Shown one piece after another: positions 45,910-55,461 of a DNA stretch of 64,000 nt (position 1 is its first letter; the number at the start of each line of letters is the position of its first letter). Source of the stretch: OLB4 sp002050165 (GTDB lineage: Bacteria; Bacteroidota; Ignavibacteria; Tepidaquicellales; Tepidaquicellaceae). The stretch lies in the NCBI GenBank assembly GCA_030263475.1, contig SZPC01000004.1:1-64000 (forward strand), given 5' to 3'. The translations under genes were made by a program, and so were the position numbers. The notes below the pieces were generated by a model, which ran no database searches, was not told where the DNA came from, and saw only the letters and a list, made by a program, of their open reading frames with translations.

Positions 45910-48900
45910 TCATTTCACTAAAACCATCCTCTTTGTTATCACACTTTGTTTTGTTGACAATCTATAAAAGTAAACTCCACTGGCAAGGTTCGATGCAGTG
46001 AAGTTGTATGTATAATAACCTGGTGTCAATATTTCGTTCACAAGTGTTGCTACTTCTCTACCGGATAAATCAAAAATAACGAGCCTGGTCATTCCTTCTA
46101 CGGGAATCTGTATGTCAATTTTCGTACTCGGATTGAACGGGTTCGGGTAGTTCTGAGACATTGCGAACTCATTTGGTATCCCGATTTCGACCTCATGTCC
46201 GAGTAAAATATCTGCTGTTGAATTTCCATTCACATCTATCGGAGTAAGCTTGTATTCATACGTACCTGTTACAAGGTTTTTGTCAAGGTAAGAGTACGAT
46301 CGCGGCTCGTTGACTGTTCCACTTCCTGCAACACTACCAATTGTTTTCCATGACTCGTTCTGTTCTCCGCTCGGGACAATATTTCTTCTCTGTATGTCAA
46401 ATCTCATGTTGTTCTCTTCCCATGCGGTAGTCCAGTTAAGCGTTACATTATTCTTATCAACATTTGTATTGAACTCAACGAAGTCAACCGGTAAAGCACC
46501 ATCATTTTGAAGCGATACTTTAAATGAAGATTTAGATGGATCATCGTTCGAAATCGTTAGTATCGCATTTTCGGAATTGTCTGTTGGAGAGGCTGAATTT
46601 CTATCAAGCCCCGAAGGGTTACACTCAATTTTAAAAAGTGTACTATCACCGGGAGCGACGAGCAAATCAGGGGAGTTGATAACGTTGAACTTTTCAGGGT
46701 AGTCCCCGGAAATTGTATATGTGGAAATCGTCAGAGCCGCGGTACCAGTATTTTTTAAATAGAAATCAATCGTATCAACTTCTACAACCGAGGGAAAGTA
46801 AACTATGGTATCATTTTCGCTGTCATGTCTGACACTGGGCGAAAGAGTATTTTCAAGCCCTTTTAGATAAAGCTGTAATGAGTCACAGTAAGTAAAATAA
46901 CTTGAATAACGATCTCTTCCGAGAAATTTCCAACTACCTAATGCATCGGTTCCTACCAATCCTGCAAAGAAGGGGTTATCAGGTTTATATTCTCCGCCTG
47001 TCCACAAACCGGTATTCGAAAAATCATCAAACCAGAATTTATGAGCAGTATCATTTACTATACATCCGTTTAATCCCCCGGATGGTGTGCTTGAGACATT
47101 TAGATAATTTTGTGCGTACATACATTTCCGGTAATTAGCAGTATCAGTACCCGGTGCCCAGAGACACAACAGACTAAGATCGGTCATCCTTGCGTTTCTG
47201 ACGTGGAGTTTTACGCTTACGTCAAGAACAGGAAAAGATGTTGGAACAGTTATAACAGGAGAAATGCTGTGGCTGTAATTGAAGTTCCAACCTGATATTT
47301 TATCGGTAAATTCAATGAACGTTCCAATTGCAAAGTAGCAAAGATTAGAAAAATCCAAAGAGGTTGCATGTAACGGGAAAGTTGATTCATTACCTGCTGC
47401 GTCTCGGGATCTGATGTAGTAGTTCACTTCGGTTCCATATCCGGTACCAGGGATGTAAAATGTAAATTCGCTTCCGGAATATGAATCAGCAGTTACGGAA
47501 TCAAAACTGCCCCATGAACCACCTATTGTCCTTTTTCTGTAAAACAGTTTTGGCTGATTATCACCCGACGTAGGAACAGCTGTCCCGTCATGGTCAGTGA
47601 TTTCAGCGGTAATTTTCGTTGGGTAGGTACTTGAGTGCGATTTGATATTCTTGTGTGAAATTGACGGCGGAACTACGTCAACACCTGCCGCAAGCCTAAC
47701 GGAGTTGTAAGCGTTAACCCTGCCATAACCGTAATAGCTGTTCCACTTGCCGTAGGGTTTATCTTCATCGTATTCCACATTATCAATCTTCTCGCAACCT
47801 TGCGAGAGGTACTCTAATACTTCGGTTCGGGTCAACGTAGGGTCAACCGAAAGAATCAAAGCAGCTACTCCTGCAGCATTAGGGTACGAGGCTGACGTAC
47901 CATTAAACGTTGCATCGTAGCCTCCACCAGGGGCAGTTGTATAACAAATAGTTGGAGCGACAACCCCGAGATACTCTTCAGAAGACCGACTTCCATAATT
48001 TCCACCCCACCAATACTGGCTGCCGCTACCGGGGGATTTCTTATTATCATGAAATGTTGAAGCACCGACAGAAAAAACATTTTTATATGCAGAAGGATAA
48101 TTTGGAGGATTTATCCCGTCATTTCCGGAGGAAGCAAGTATTACTGTCCCCAATCCGCCTCTACCCTTGATTGCATTCGTATCCATAGCGCTTTCAATAG
48201 ATGCAGATGGTGGACCCCCACCCCAACTATTGCTCATAACATCTATATCATTTTTAAAGGCGGTATCCAAAGCCCGGATAATTATTGTATTTGATGTAGA
48301 ACCCTCGGCATCGAAAATACGAATTGACATTATCTTACAACCCGGGGCAATTCCTGAAACTCCTATAGAGTTATCCATTGTAGCCCCTATTAGTCCGGCG
48401 CATTGTGTTCCGTGACCGTAAGGATCATCCGGGACTGAATATACGTTCGTTATAGCATCATAACCCATTAATACATTTGAGACCAGGTCAGCATGAGCAG
48501 AATCGATACCGGTATCAACTATTGCAATCTTAATTGATGGACTGCCGGTGGTATGGTTCCAGGCGTCTGACACCTGCATATCAGCGCCTGGTAATCCTGT
48601 TGTAGTAGTAGCATCTCCCGATGAAGCAATCCCACCTGTTGTTATAGCCTGCCCGGTGTTTTTCAGCGCCCACTGACTCGGGAAATACAGATCGTTGGGT
48701 ATATGGTTAAGGAGAGACCATTCGGTAAATCCAAAATTTGGTTCTACAAACTCAAACAGTGTAGTGTTTCTGTATAACTGAGCAAGGTCAAGCCCGTTTA
48801 GATTGTTATCGTTTTTTGTTTTTATCAGAAAAGTCCTTGAGTTGCTAACTTCTCCGACGATATAAGTTCCGTTCTGTTCATTTAAATAATCTAATAAGTT

Positions 48901-49326
48901 TTTATCGCTTTCATTCCTCAGGCGGACAATGATTTCGTCAAGTGGACATAAAATTACCTTCGGATCATCACCATAATAAACTTTTGAGACTGTTTTGATT
49001 TTATTGCTTCTGCCTGCAATTAATTGTAAGACTGCGTCCGTGTTTAAGAAGCCCATCTTGTCAGATGATTTTATCAGCCAGGTGTTTGGAAATACTTGGC
49101 TGACTGTAGTTTCTAATCCAGCGACCGAAACATCCAATTCGTTTCGTTGTTCGCGTTCTGTAATTTCCCCCTCCTTGAAAAATACCATAATCCTGTCGTT
49201 CCGTGGGACAAGGTCGATTTTTTTGTTCCAATAATAATAATGATTAACAGAATAAACGGTTGATGAGAACAAGAACAGGAGTGAAACTACTGATACAAAA
49301 AAAACAAAAGTAAATTTTTTTCCCAT
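45910..49326 (-). CDS. Secreted S8 subtilase with P-domain-like region and T9SS sorting domain
   Basis: 1138 residues. Signal peptide (about 1-26), a propeptide-like region to ~200, then the subtilisin domain with D271 (AIVDTGID), H305 (YGHGTQCAG) and S478 (GTSASYP). A bacterial-Ig-like region and a proprotein-convertase P-domain-like segment (LDVSVKLHVRNARMTDLSL) follow, then beta-sandwich modules. The end (about 1053-1138) is a type A T9SS domain with NYPNPFNPST. It is probably a surface or released protease. It has a good promoter and its own terminator. Confidence 0.93.
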   Translation of the reverse strand: MGKKFTFVFFVSVVSLLFLFSSTVYSVNHYYYWNKKIDLVPRNDRIMVFFKEGEITEREQRNELDVSVAGLETTVSQVFPNTWLIKSSDKMGFLNTDAVLQLIAGRSNKIKTVSKVYYGDDPKVILCPLDEIIVRLRNESDKNLLDYLNEQNGTYIVGEVSNSRTFLIKTKNDNNLNGLDLAQLYRNTTLFEFVEPNFGFTEWSLLNHIPNDLYFPSQWALKNTGQAITTGGIASSGDATTTTGLPGADMQVSDAWNHTTGSPSIKIAIVDTGIDSAHADLVSNVLMGYDAITNVYSVPDDPYGHGTQCAGLIGATMDNSIGVSGIAPGCKIMSIRIFDAEGSTSNTIIIRALDTAFKNDIDVMSNSWGGGPPSASIESAMDTNAIKGRGGLGTVILASSGNDGINPPNYPSAYKNVFSVGASTFHDNKKSPGSGSQYWWGGNYGSRSSEEYLGVVAPTICYTTAPGGGYDATFNGTSASYPNAAGVAALILSVDPTLTRTEVLEYLSQGCEKIDNVEYDEDKPYGKWNSYYGYGRVNAYNSVRLAAGVDVVPPSISHKNIKSHSSTYPTKITAEITDHDGTAVPTSGDNQPKLFYRKRTIGGSWGSFDSVTADSYSGSEFTFYIPGTGYGTEVNYYIRSRDAAGNESTFPLHATSLDFSNLCYFAIGTFIEFTDKISGWNFNYSHSISPVITVPTSFPVLDVSVKLHVRNARMTDLSLLCLWAPGTDTANYRKCMYAQNYLNVSSTPSGGLNGCIVNDTAHKFWFDDFSNTGLWTGGEYKPDNPFFAGLVGTDALGSWKFLGRDRYSSYFTYCDSLQLYLKGLENTLSPSVRHDSENDTIVYFPSVVEVDTIDFYLKNTGTAALTISTYTISGDYPEKFNVINSPDLLVAPGDSTLFKIECNPSGLDRNSASPTDNSENAILTISNDDPSKSSFKVSLQNDGALPVDFVEFNTNVDKNNVTLNWTTAWEENNMRFDIQRRNIVPSGEQNESWKTIGSVAGSGTVNEPRSYSYLDKNLVTGTYEYKLTPIDVNGNSTADILLGHEVEIGIPNEFAMSQNYPNPFNPSTKIDIQIPVEGMTRLVIFDLSGREVATLVNEILTPGYYTYNFTASNLASGVYFYRLSTKQSVITKRMVLVK

Positions 49327-49365
49327 TTTATTCGATTTTAATTAAAAAATATTTTGCTAGGAGAT

Positions 49366-49394
49366 AATTTAAAACAAATAAAAAAGAGTGTCAA
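49366..49394 (-). promoter_or_regulatory. Sigma70-type promoter of the T9SS subtilase gene
   Basis: On the minus strand TTGACA (49394-49389), a 17-base spacer and TAAATT (49371-49366), 40 bases before the ATG at 49326. Confidence 0.6.
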
Positions 49395-49550
49395 TTATAA
49401 TTATATATAACAATGCGAGTTGAAAATTTGGCAGTTAAAAAGGAGTCACATTACAAGGTTGATATAATTTTTGCCTTCTCAAATGAATTTAAAATCTAAA
49501 TCATAATAGCAATATTAGACTGATTTTTTTTAACAAATAATTTACAACCC

Positions 49551-51059
49551 ATGTCAGAAAAATTCAGAAACTTTATAAATGGTGAATGGCTGGATTCATC
49601 AGGAGGAGAAACGTTTGAAAACAGAAATCCTGCGGATAACTCCGATCTTATAGGAATATTCCCGTCATCAAACAAACAAGATGTAGATGACGCGGTAAAA
49701 TCAGCCCGAGTTGCATTTGAAAAATGGCGATTAATACCTGCACCGAAACGCGGTGATGTACTTAAAGTTGTGGGCGATAAAATGCTTGAACGGAAAGATG
49801 AAATATCATTTGAGATGACCCGTGAAATGGGAAAAGTTTTCGCTGAAACAAAAGGCGATACGCAGGAAGGTATTGATACTGCATATTACGCAGCTTCCGA
49901 AGGCAGGAGATTGTTCGGGTACAATGCTCCAAGTGAACTTCCAAACAAAATGAACCTTAGTTTTAGGGTTCCGATTGGTGTTGCAGGGCTAATCACTCCT
50001 TTCAATTTCCCAATGGCAATTCCAACGTGGAAAATGTTTCCTGCGCTCGTGTGTGGTAATACAGTAATAATCAAACCGGCAGAATTAGTGCCCAAAACGG
50101 CAACTACACTCGTGGAAATAGTTGACGAAGCAATGAAGGAAGTTCTCGGTAAAGATTACATCCCGGGAGTAGTTAACCTTGTTCAGGGAACCGGAGAAAT
50201 TGTTGGTGAAGCTATGATATCGCACGATGGGATTGACCTGATTTCTTTTACCGGATCCTCTGAAGTCGGCAGCCATATTAATTCAGTTGCAGGTAAAATG
50301 CTTAAAAGGGTTTCACTGGAGATGGGTGGTAAAAACGCCCAAATCGTAATGCCAGACGCCAATATGGAACTTGCACTCGACGCGGTGCTTTGGGGAGCTT
50401 TCGGAACAACGGGTCAAAGGTGTACTGCAACATCAAGGTTGATTCTGCATGAGAGCATACACGATTCATTTGTTTTGAAACTAAAGGAGAGAGCGCAGGC
50501 GCTACGGTTGGGTTACGGCAACGACGATAACGTTGATGTAGGTCCGGTAATTTCACAGGAGTCACTTGATAAAATTCAAAAATATGTTTCAATCGGGCAG
50601 GAGGAAGATAAGGCTGAGCTCATCATAGGCGGAAAACATCCTGGTGGCGATCTTTCAAAAGGATTCTTTTTTGAACCGACAATTTTTGTAAATGTTACCA
50701 GAGATATGAGAATAGCACGAGAGGAAATTTTCGGACCGGTGTTGTCCGTTATCAAATGTAAGTCGCTTGATGAAGCAATTAGTATTTTAAACGACACAAA
50801 ATATGGATTATCGTCGAGCATTTTTACCAATGATGTCAACGATGCATTCAGAGCGGTGCGCGATATTAAAGCCGGGATAACTTACATAAACGGCGCTACA
50901 ATAGGAGCAGAAGCTCACATGCCGTTCGGTGGTGTAAAAGCTACAGGAAACGGACATCGTGAAGGAGGGTGGACGGTTTACGATTTCTATTCGGAATGGA
51001 AAGCAGTTTACGTTGATTACTCGGGAAAACTACAAAGAGCGCAGATAGATAATTATTGA
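49551..51059 (+). CDS. Aldehyde dehydrogenase family protein
   Basis: 502 residues, standard ALDH length. The general base Glu (E257) is in SLEMGGKN and the nucleophile Cys (C291) in GTTGQRCTATSR; the NAD-binding region includes NFPMAIPTWKMFPAL and GSSEVGSHIN. The ending (HREGGWTVYDFYSEWKAVYVDYSG) recalls the branch with alpha-ketoglutaric semialdehyde and other omega-semialdehyde dehydrogenases. The actual aldehyde cannot be named from sequence. Monocistronic and cytoplasmic. Confidence 0.93.
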   Translation: MSEKFRNFINGEWLDSSGGETFENRNPADNSDLIGIFPSSNKQDVDDAVKSARVAFEKWRLIPAPKRGDVLKVVGDKMLERKDEISFEMTREMGKVFAETKGDTQEGIDTAYYAASEGRRLFGYNAPSELPNKMNLSFRVPIGVAGLITPFNFPMAIPTWKMFPALVCGNTVIIKPAELVPKTATTLVEIVDEAMKEVLGKDYIPGVVNLVQGTGEIVGEAMISHDGIDLISFTGSSEVGSHINSVAGKMLKRVSLEMGGKNAQIVMPDANMELALDAVLWGAFGTTGQRCTATSRLILHESIHDSFVLKLKERAQALRLGYGNDDNVDVGPVISQESLDKIQKYVSIGQEEDKAELIIGGKHPGGDLSKGFFFEPTIFVNVTRDMRIAREEIFGPVLSVIKCKSLDEAISILNDTKYGLSSSIFTNDVNDAFRAVRDIKAGITYINGATIGAEAHMPFGGVKATGNGHREGGWTVYDFYSEWKAVYVDYSGKLQRAQIDNY

Positions 51060-51216
51060 TTTTAAAATTAATCAAACCGGAGGAAAGAGCAAATTGTATC
51101 AGAAGTCCCAAGTTTTCCCCTTGCAAAAAGGAAGTTCAGTCAGCGGTCAAAATCAAGTTTAATTCAAACCAAGAAACTTTGATCACCGGCAAAGAATGGG
51201 AATTATACCATAACAT

Positions 51217-51900
51217 TTATTGATTTAATATCCCCTGAATTGTAGTTAAATATTTTGCAATGTATTCATCCTTGTGTTTCCTCCGGTATTGCATAATAAA
51301 TCTCGGGTGCTCTAGAATTTTTAAATCGTTAAAAAATTTAAACTCATCATTTAAACGTTTGAGGTAACCGTAATTTTTTTTACCAAGGGAAATTGCAGTT
51401 TTATAAAAGCTGTTTAGGTAAAATTGTTTTTCAAATGAATCACGCAAGTGCGGGAACATTTTATCAGTAACTTTTTTATCGTCGTAATAATTAAAATTTT
51501 TTCCGTTTCTGATTAATGCAAGCGGATAGACGGCAGTAAGAAAAACCTTAGAGTAAAACTTTCGAGCCCCACCAAATTTATCTATCATTTCATAAATGAA
51601 TTCACTCGATATTTCCTTTCTCTTGTTCAGGTGATTTGTAATACCACAGTTTGATTCAAGGGCGACGGGGTCAGTGAAGGAGATGCCGGTTATTCCGCCC
51701 CCGAATCTACCCGGATTTATTCCGAATATTATTACCCGCTTAGATTTATCATTGAAATATTTTGTGAAGAATAATTCGCAAAGTTCCATTACATTCGGAT
51801 CTCTGTATGGGTTCATAAAGCTAACATCGTTACCGATTTTTTCAGGTTCACTTACAGATTTTAAGAAGTGCAATATCTGTCGGGAAAAACTATCATGCAT
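51217..51900 (-). CDS. SMUG2-like uracil-DNA glycosylase family protein
   Basis: 227 residues from the ATG at 51900; a TTG 11 codons upstream would overlap the previous gene. Motif 1 reads FGINPGRFGGGITGISFTD, the SMUG2 (DUF4918) type of UDG active-site loop, and the leucine-loop side has EHPRFIMQYR. These enzymes remove uracil or oxidised/hypoxanthine bases from DNA in base excision repair. The DUF1648 gene ends 13 bases before it, so they share a transcript. Confidence 0.85.
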   Translation of the reverse strand: MHDSFSRQILHFLKSVSEPEKIGNDVSFMNPYRDPNVMELCELFFTKYFNDKSKRVIIFGINPGRFGGGITGISFTDPVALESNCGITNHLNKRKEISSEFIYEMIDKFGGARKFYSKVFLTAVYPLALIRNGKNFNYYDDKKVTDKMFPHLRDSFEKQFYLNSFYKTAISLGKKNYGYLKRLNDEFKFFNDLKILEHPRFIMQYRRKHKDEYIAKYLTTIQGILNQ

Positions 51901-51913
51901 TTCCTTGCTGGTT

Positions 51914-52423
51914 TTATTTCTCTTTGTTGGCAACGATGAAATAGGTTATAATGGGTATAAAAATTATTGCGGAGTAAACAATGATACCGTAATGATTGAG
52001 GAACAACTTAGCTTCATACACGGATTGGATAATCTGAATTTCTATCAAAATGAACACGAGCAGTACTGAAGATTTCATCAGTTTTCCAAATGCACCTGCA
52101 AGCTCTTTTTGTATCTGTTCGTTGTCAACCGTGATTGTAACGGGATATCGATAGTGGAGCTTTAATTTTGGTAAAATTGAAAGTAGTACAAACTGTATGG
52201 TTGCAATCAGTGGTAAAATCAAAATAGTAACTTTGTTCCCGAATGATGTTGGCTGTCCGGAAAAATTGAAATGATATGGAATATCATCCGGCAACTTTCC
52301 GTAAAAGTAAACAGGAATAAAAATCACGAGAAATAAAAGCATATATCCGGCAGGAACGCTTAATTTTGACGCATTAAGGAAATTTTGAGTCAGATTTGAT
52401 TTTGTGGCTAATTTATTTTCCAA
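51914..52423 (-). CDS. DUF1648-type small membrane protein
   Basis: 169 residues with four hydrophobic segments (about 28-45, 65-88, 118-140 and 146-165). The family motif PDDIPYHFNFSGQP of DUF1648 lies between the first two; such proteins include SdpI-like immunity and signalling proteins. The only start is TTG (an in-frame TAG lies two codons upstream) or an internal ATG at codon 28, which would shorten the N-terminus. Inner membrane; function unknown. Confidence 0.75.
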   Translation of the reverse strand: MENKLATKSNLTQNFLNASKLSVPAGYMLLFLVIFIPVYFYGKLPDDIPYHFNFSGQPTSFGNKVTILILPLIATIQFVLLSILPKLKLHYRYPVTITVDNEQIQKELAGAFGKLMKSSVLLVFILIEIQIIQSVYEAKLFLNHYGIIVYSAIIFIPIITYFIVANKEK

Positions 52424-52750
52424 ATGCTATAGTTTAAAAATAGTTTAATGCAGGGAAACTCAAACTTCAACCAGATACAAACAGGTATGAGTAAAGTTAC
52501 AGATGGTAATTTAAACTTCAATGCAGATAAAATTGAGAACGGGGAACATAGTGGAATTGTAAGAAGAAAAATCCGTTGTTTCAAAGCAGACATATGTAAC
52601 TCATCTTCAGCCCGGTTGAAAAACAATCAAACAAGTTGGACAAAAGTTGTTTGAATTATAATTGAAGCAATAGATATTTCTGTATGTGCCTTTAAAAATT
52701 TCCTGTAATTAAATCTTTCGTAAGAATAATTAAACGATGTTACAACATTA
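52424..52750. other. Intergenic stretch, no supported gene
   Basis: About 330 bases before the DUF1648 gene. Two overlapping short frames exist, one per strand, but neither has a ribosome site, a family resemblance or natural composition. No clear promoter or hairpin was seen. Confidence 0.5.
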
Positions 52751-53437
52751 TCAGTAGTTGTATATGGTTTCGAGTTCGTCTGAATCATATAATTGTTTTA
52801 CTGTTATAAAATTATCTTTGAAAGGAATATTGTCGCCATAAGTCTGGCGAAGCAATTCTTTCCCTTTCTTATCGAAGCTGAATTCGTCTAATTGCTTTAG
52901 AGCGCCTAGTTTTACACCGGTTGCATCTTCAATGACTTTATAAACCAATTCAGCATTGTAAAGTAAATCATCTGACCAGTTAAAATAAATATCTTTGTTT
53001 TTTCCCGTGAACTTTAATGCCTCATTAAGTAGCCGATCGCCCTTAATTTTTACATTTCTCAAACGTTTCACGGTAAAATTTCCGTTCTCCCCTTTTGGTA
53101 TCCACTCTTCCAAAGGAGTTAACACTACTTCACCATCAGATTCCAGCACGTAGTAACCCTTTCTGTAATATAATATTATACCGACCTGATCTATTGATGA
53201 ATCGTTAAGATAACTCATTAAATCATTTGTCCTGACCTTTTTAGATTGGAAAACAATATCACCTTCTGAAAGTAAATTACTCTTTGTCATATCCATGACA
53301 ATATCTGGAGCAATTGACTTAAGGTGTATGGGGTCGTAAAAAGTTCTTTTTAATAACGTAAAACTTGCCCATAGTCCAAGAACTGTTACTACGAAAAGTA
53401 AAACGATAAAAATTTTTTCAGAAGGTGTTTTGGACAT
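52751..53437 (-). CDS. YiiX/YebB-like permuted papain fold protein, apparently inactive
   Basis: 228 residues from the ATG at 53437 (a TTG three codons earlier is possible). One N-terminal membrane helix (about 9-28), then the YiiX-like domain: GDIVFQSKKV, the His-site strand, VLTPLEEWIPKG, FNWSDDLLY, ELVYKVIEDATGVKLG and the long C-terminal part. In active members the catalytic Cys precedes SE(L/V)V(Y/W)K; here the position is Asn (N161, YNAELVYK). The catalytic His in S-H-x-G is Gln (Q84, DQVGIIL). Both substitutions are plain codons, not stops. Likely a ligand-binding pseudoenzyme of the periplasm; no operon partner. Confidence 0.82.
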   Translation of the reverse strand: MSKTPSEKIFIVLLFVVTVLGLWASFTLLKRTFYDPIHLKSIAPDIVMDMTKSNLLSEGDIVFQSKKVRTNDLMSYLNDSSIDQVGIILYYRKGYYVLESDGEVVLTPLEEWIPKGENGNFTVKRLRNVKIKGDRLLNEALKFTGKNKDIYFNWSDDLLYNAELVYKVIEDATGVKLGALKQLDEFSFDKKGKELLRQTYGDNIPFKDNFITVKQLYDSDELETIYNY

Positions 53438-53550
53438 TGACAGCAAAATTTAAATTCACATGAAAAAATTGTGCAGGTAAACTCGTTTGAAGTTGTTATG
53501 CAAATATAATAAAAGAAGTAATCATAACAGATGATTAATAATTAAAAAAA

Positions 53551-55461
53551 TTACCCCCGCATGAAAATCATCAAAGCGGAGACATCTGTTGTTCGAACAC
53601 CTGAAATTCTCATTGCCTGTCCGAGAGTTGTTGGCCTTATTGAATTAAGTTTTTCTCTTCCTTCAGCAGACAGAGACTGAATTTTGTCATAGTTAAAATC
53701 AGGGGGTATGTTTATTGATTCATTCCTTTCGAAGTTTTTAATTTGTTCGTGCATCCTTTTTATATAACCGTCATATTTTAGTTCAATTTCAATCTGACTG
53801 AGCGTATTTTCATCTGAGAGAAGATGTTCCCTGAGTTTTTCCTGCCCTGTAAAGTCTGCGAGATGTAGAATTTCCTTGAGCGAAACAGAATTTCTTCTGA
53901 CAAGATTTGAAATGAATTCACCAGAAGAAATATCGGATGAACCAATTTCATTGAGATATGTATTAACCTGTCGAGGGCTCAAAGTGTTTGCTTTTGCAAA
54001 ATCCAATCCTGCTTTTATGAGGTCAAGTTTTCCATCAAGGATTTTAATGTATTCATCCTCAATCAATCCAAGCGAATTACCGTATTTCATTAATCGAATG
54101 TCAGCATTGTCTTGTCTCAACACCAGACGATACTCGGCATTTGAAGTAAACATTCTGTACGGCTCTTCCGGAGTTTTGTTGATTAAGTCATCAATTAGAA
54201 CGCCAATGTAAGCTTCGCTTCGTTTTAATATGAAAGGAGGCTGATTTCTAAGCTTTAAAACGGAATTAATTCCCGCTATCAATCCCTGTGCCGCAGCTTC
54301 TTCATATCCGGATGTTCCGTTTATTTGACCGGCTGTATAAAGATGTTCAATTAATTTGGTTTCCATTGTAGCGTTGACTTGCCAGGTTGGAAAGAAATCA
54401 TATTCTACCGCGTATCCTTGCTTGACGATGCGAACATTTTCAAGTCCGGGTATGGTTCTCGCTGCAGTTTCCTGAACTTCAAGGGGCAAACTTGTTGAAA
54501 ATCCGTTCATGTAAATTGTATTGCCATTGAGTGTTTCCGGTTCTAAAAATATCTGATGTCTCGGTTTATCTGAAAATCGGTTAACTTTATCTTCGATTGA
54601 CGGACAATATCTCGGACCGGTGCCTTTAATCCTGCCGGAGAACATGGGCGAATCACTAAAACCTTTTCGCAGTTCTTCGTGCGTTTTGTGGTTTGTATAT
54701 GTAAGATGACAATCAACTTGTTGAAGAAAAGGGAATCCGGTTTTAGTTCTGAAGGAAAACGGTAACAATACCTCATCTCCCGGAGCAGGTACTGTTTTAT
54801 CGAAGTCAATTGTGTTGATATCTAATCGTGGTGGTGTTCCGGTTTTTAATCTGCCCGTTTTGAATCCGAGTTTCATCAGGCATTCAGATAAGCCCGTTGC
54901 TGACTTTTCACCAATCCTGCCGCCCAGTGTTTGATTTCTCCCCGTGTGCATAACTGCATTCAGAAATGTACCGGTTGTAATTATTACTGATTTACAGGTT
55001 ATGTAAATTCCTGATTCGGTTTTTACTCCTTTTATTATGTGTTTTGGTTTGTTGACTCCGTCACCGTTGGTATCATCAACTATCAATTTTTTCACCATAT
55101 CCTGAATCACCTCAATGTTTTCATAGGATAAGATTAGTTTGGTAGCTTCTTTTGAATAAACTTCTTTATCCGATTGGCACCTTGGAGACCAGATTGCCGG
55201 TCCTTTTGAACGGTTTAACATTTTAAACTGAATCCCTGAACGGTCAGCAAGTATTCCCATTACTCCACCAAGTGCATCAATTTCTTTTACAAGGTGTCCC
55301 TTAGCTGTTCCTCCAATTGCAGGATTACAACTTAACCTTCCGATTGCGTTCAAATCCATTGTAATTAATCCTACCTTCATTCCCATTCGCGCTGACGAAA
55401 CAGTAGCCTCTATACCCGCATGTCCCGCTCCAATAACAATGATATCGTATGAATTTTTCAT
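53551..55461 (-). CDS. mnmG: tRNA uridine-5-carboxymethylaminomethyl modification enzyme MnmG (GidA)
   Basis: 636 residues from the ATG at 55461, the usual length; the frame continues 31 codons upstream (to 55554) but this extra part is not family-like. The FAD motif IIVIGAGHAGIEATVSSA opens the protein; further MnmG blocks are LSCNPAIGGTAKGHLVKEID, KTGTPPRL and RYCPSIEDK, and the C-terminal helical domain binds MnmE. MnmG with MnmE modifies the wobble uridine of some tRNAs. mnmG often flanks the chromosome origin and par genes; here a parS site lies 1.2 kb away in the adjacent non-coding region. Confidence 0.97.
   Translation of the reverse strand: MKNSYDIIVIGAGHAGIEATVSSARMGMKVGLITMDLNAIGRLSCNPAIGGTAKGHLVKEIDALGGVMGILADRSGIQFKMLNRSKGPAIWSPRCQSDKEVYSKEATKLILSYENIEVIQDMVKKLIVDDTNGDGVNKPKHIIKGVKTESGIYITCKSVIITTGTFLNAVMHTGRNQTLGGRIGEKSATGLSECLMKLGFKTGRLKTGTPPRLDINTIDFDKTVPAPGDEVLLPFSFRTKTGFPFLQQVDCHLTYTNHKTHEELRKGFSDSPMFSGRIKGTGPRYCPSIEDKVNRFSDKPRHQIFLEPETLNGNTIYMNGFSTSLPLEVQETAARTIPGLENVRIVKQGYAVEYDFFPTWQVNATMETKLIEHLYTAGQINGTSGYEEAAAQGLIAGINSVLKLRNQPPFILKRSEAYIGVLIDDLINKTPEEPYRMFTSNAEYRLVLRQDNADIRLMKYGNSLGLIEDEYIKILDGKLDLIKAGLDFAKANTLSPRQVNTYLNEIGSSDISSGEFISNLVRRNSVSLKEILHLADFTGQEKLREHLLSDENTLSQIEIELKYDGYIKRMHEQIKNFERNESINIPPDFNYDKIQSLSAEGREKLNSIRPTTLGQAMRISGVRTTDVSALMIFMRG

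Noticed and set aside
52408..52654. Two overlapping short frames, one per strand
   Set aside because: No ribosome site, family or natural composition; AT-rich spacer is enough to explain them.
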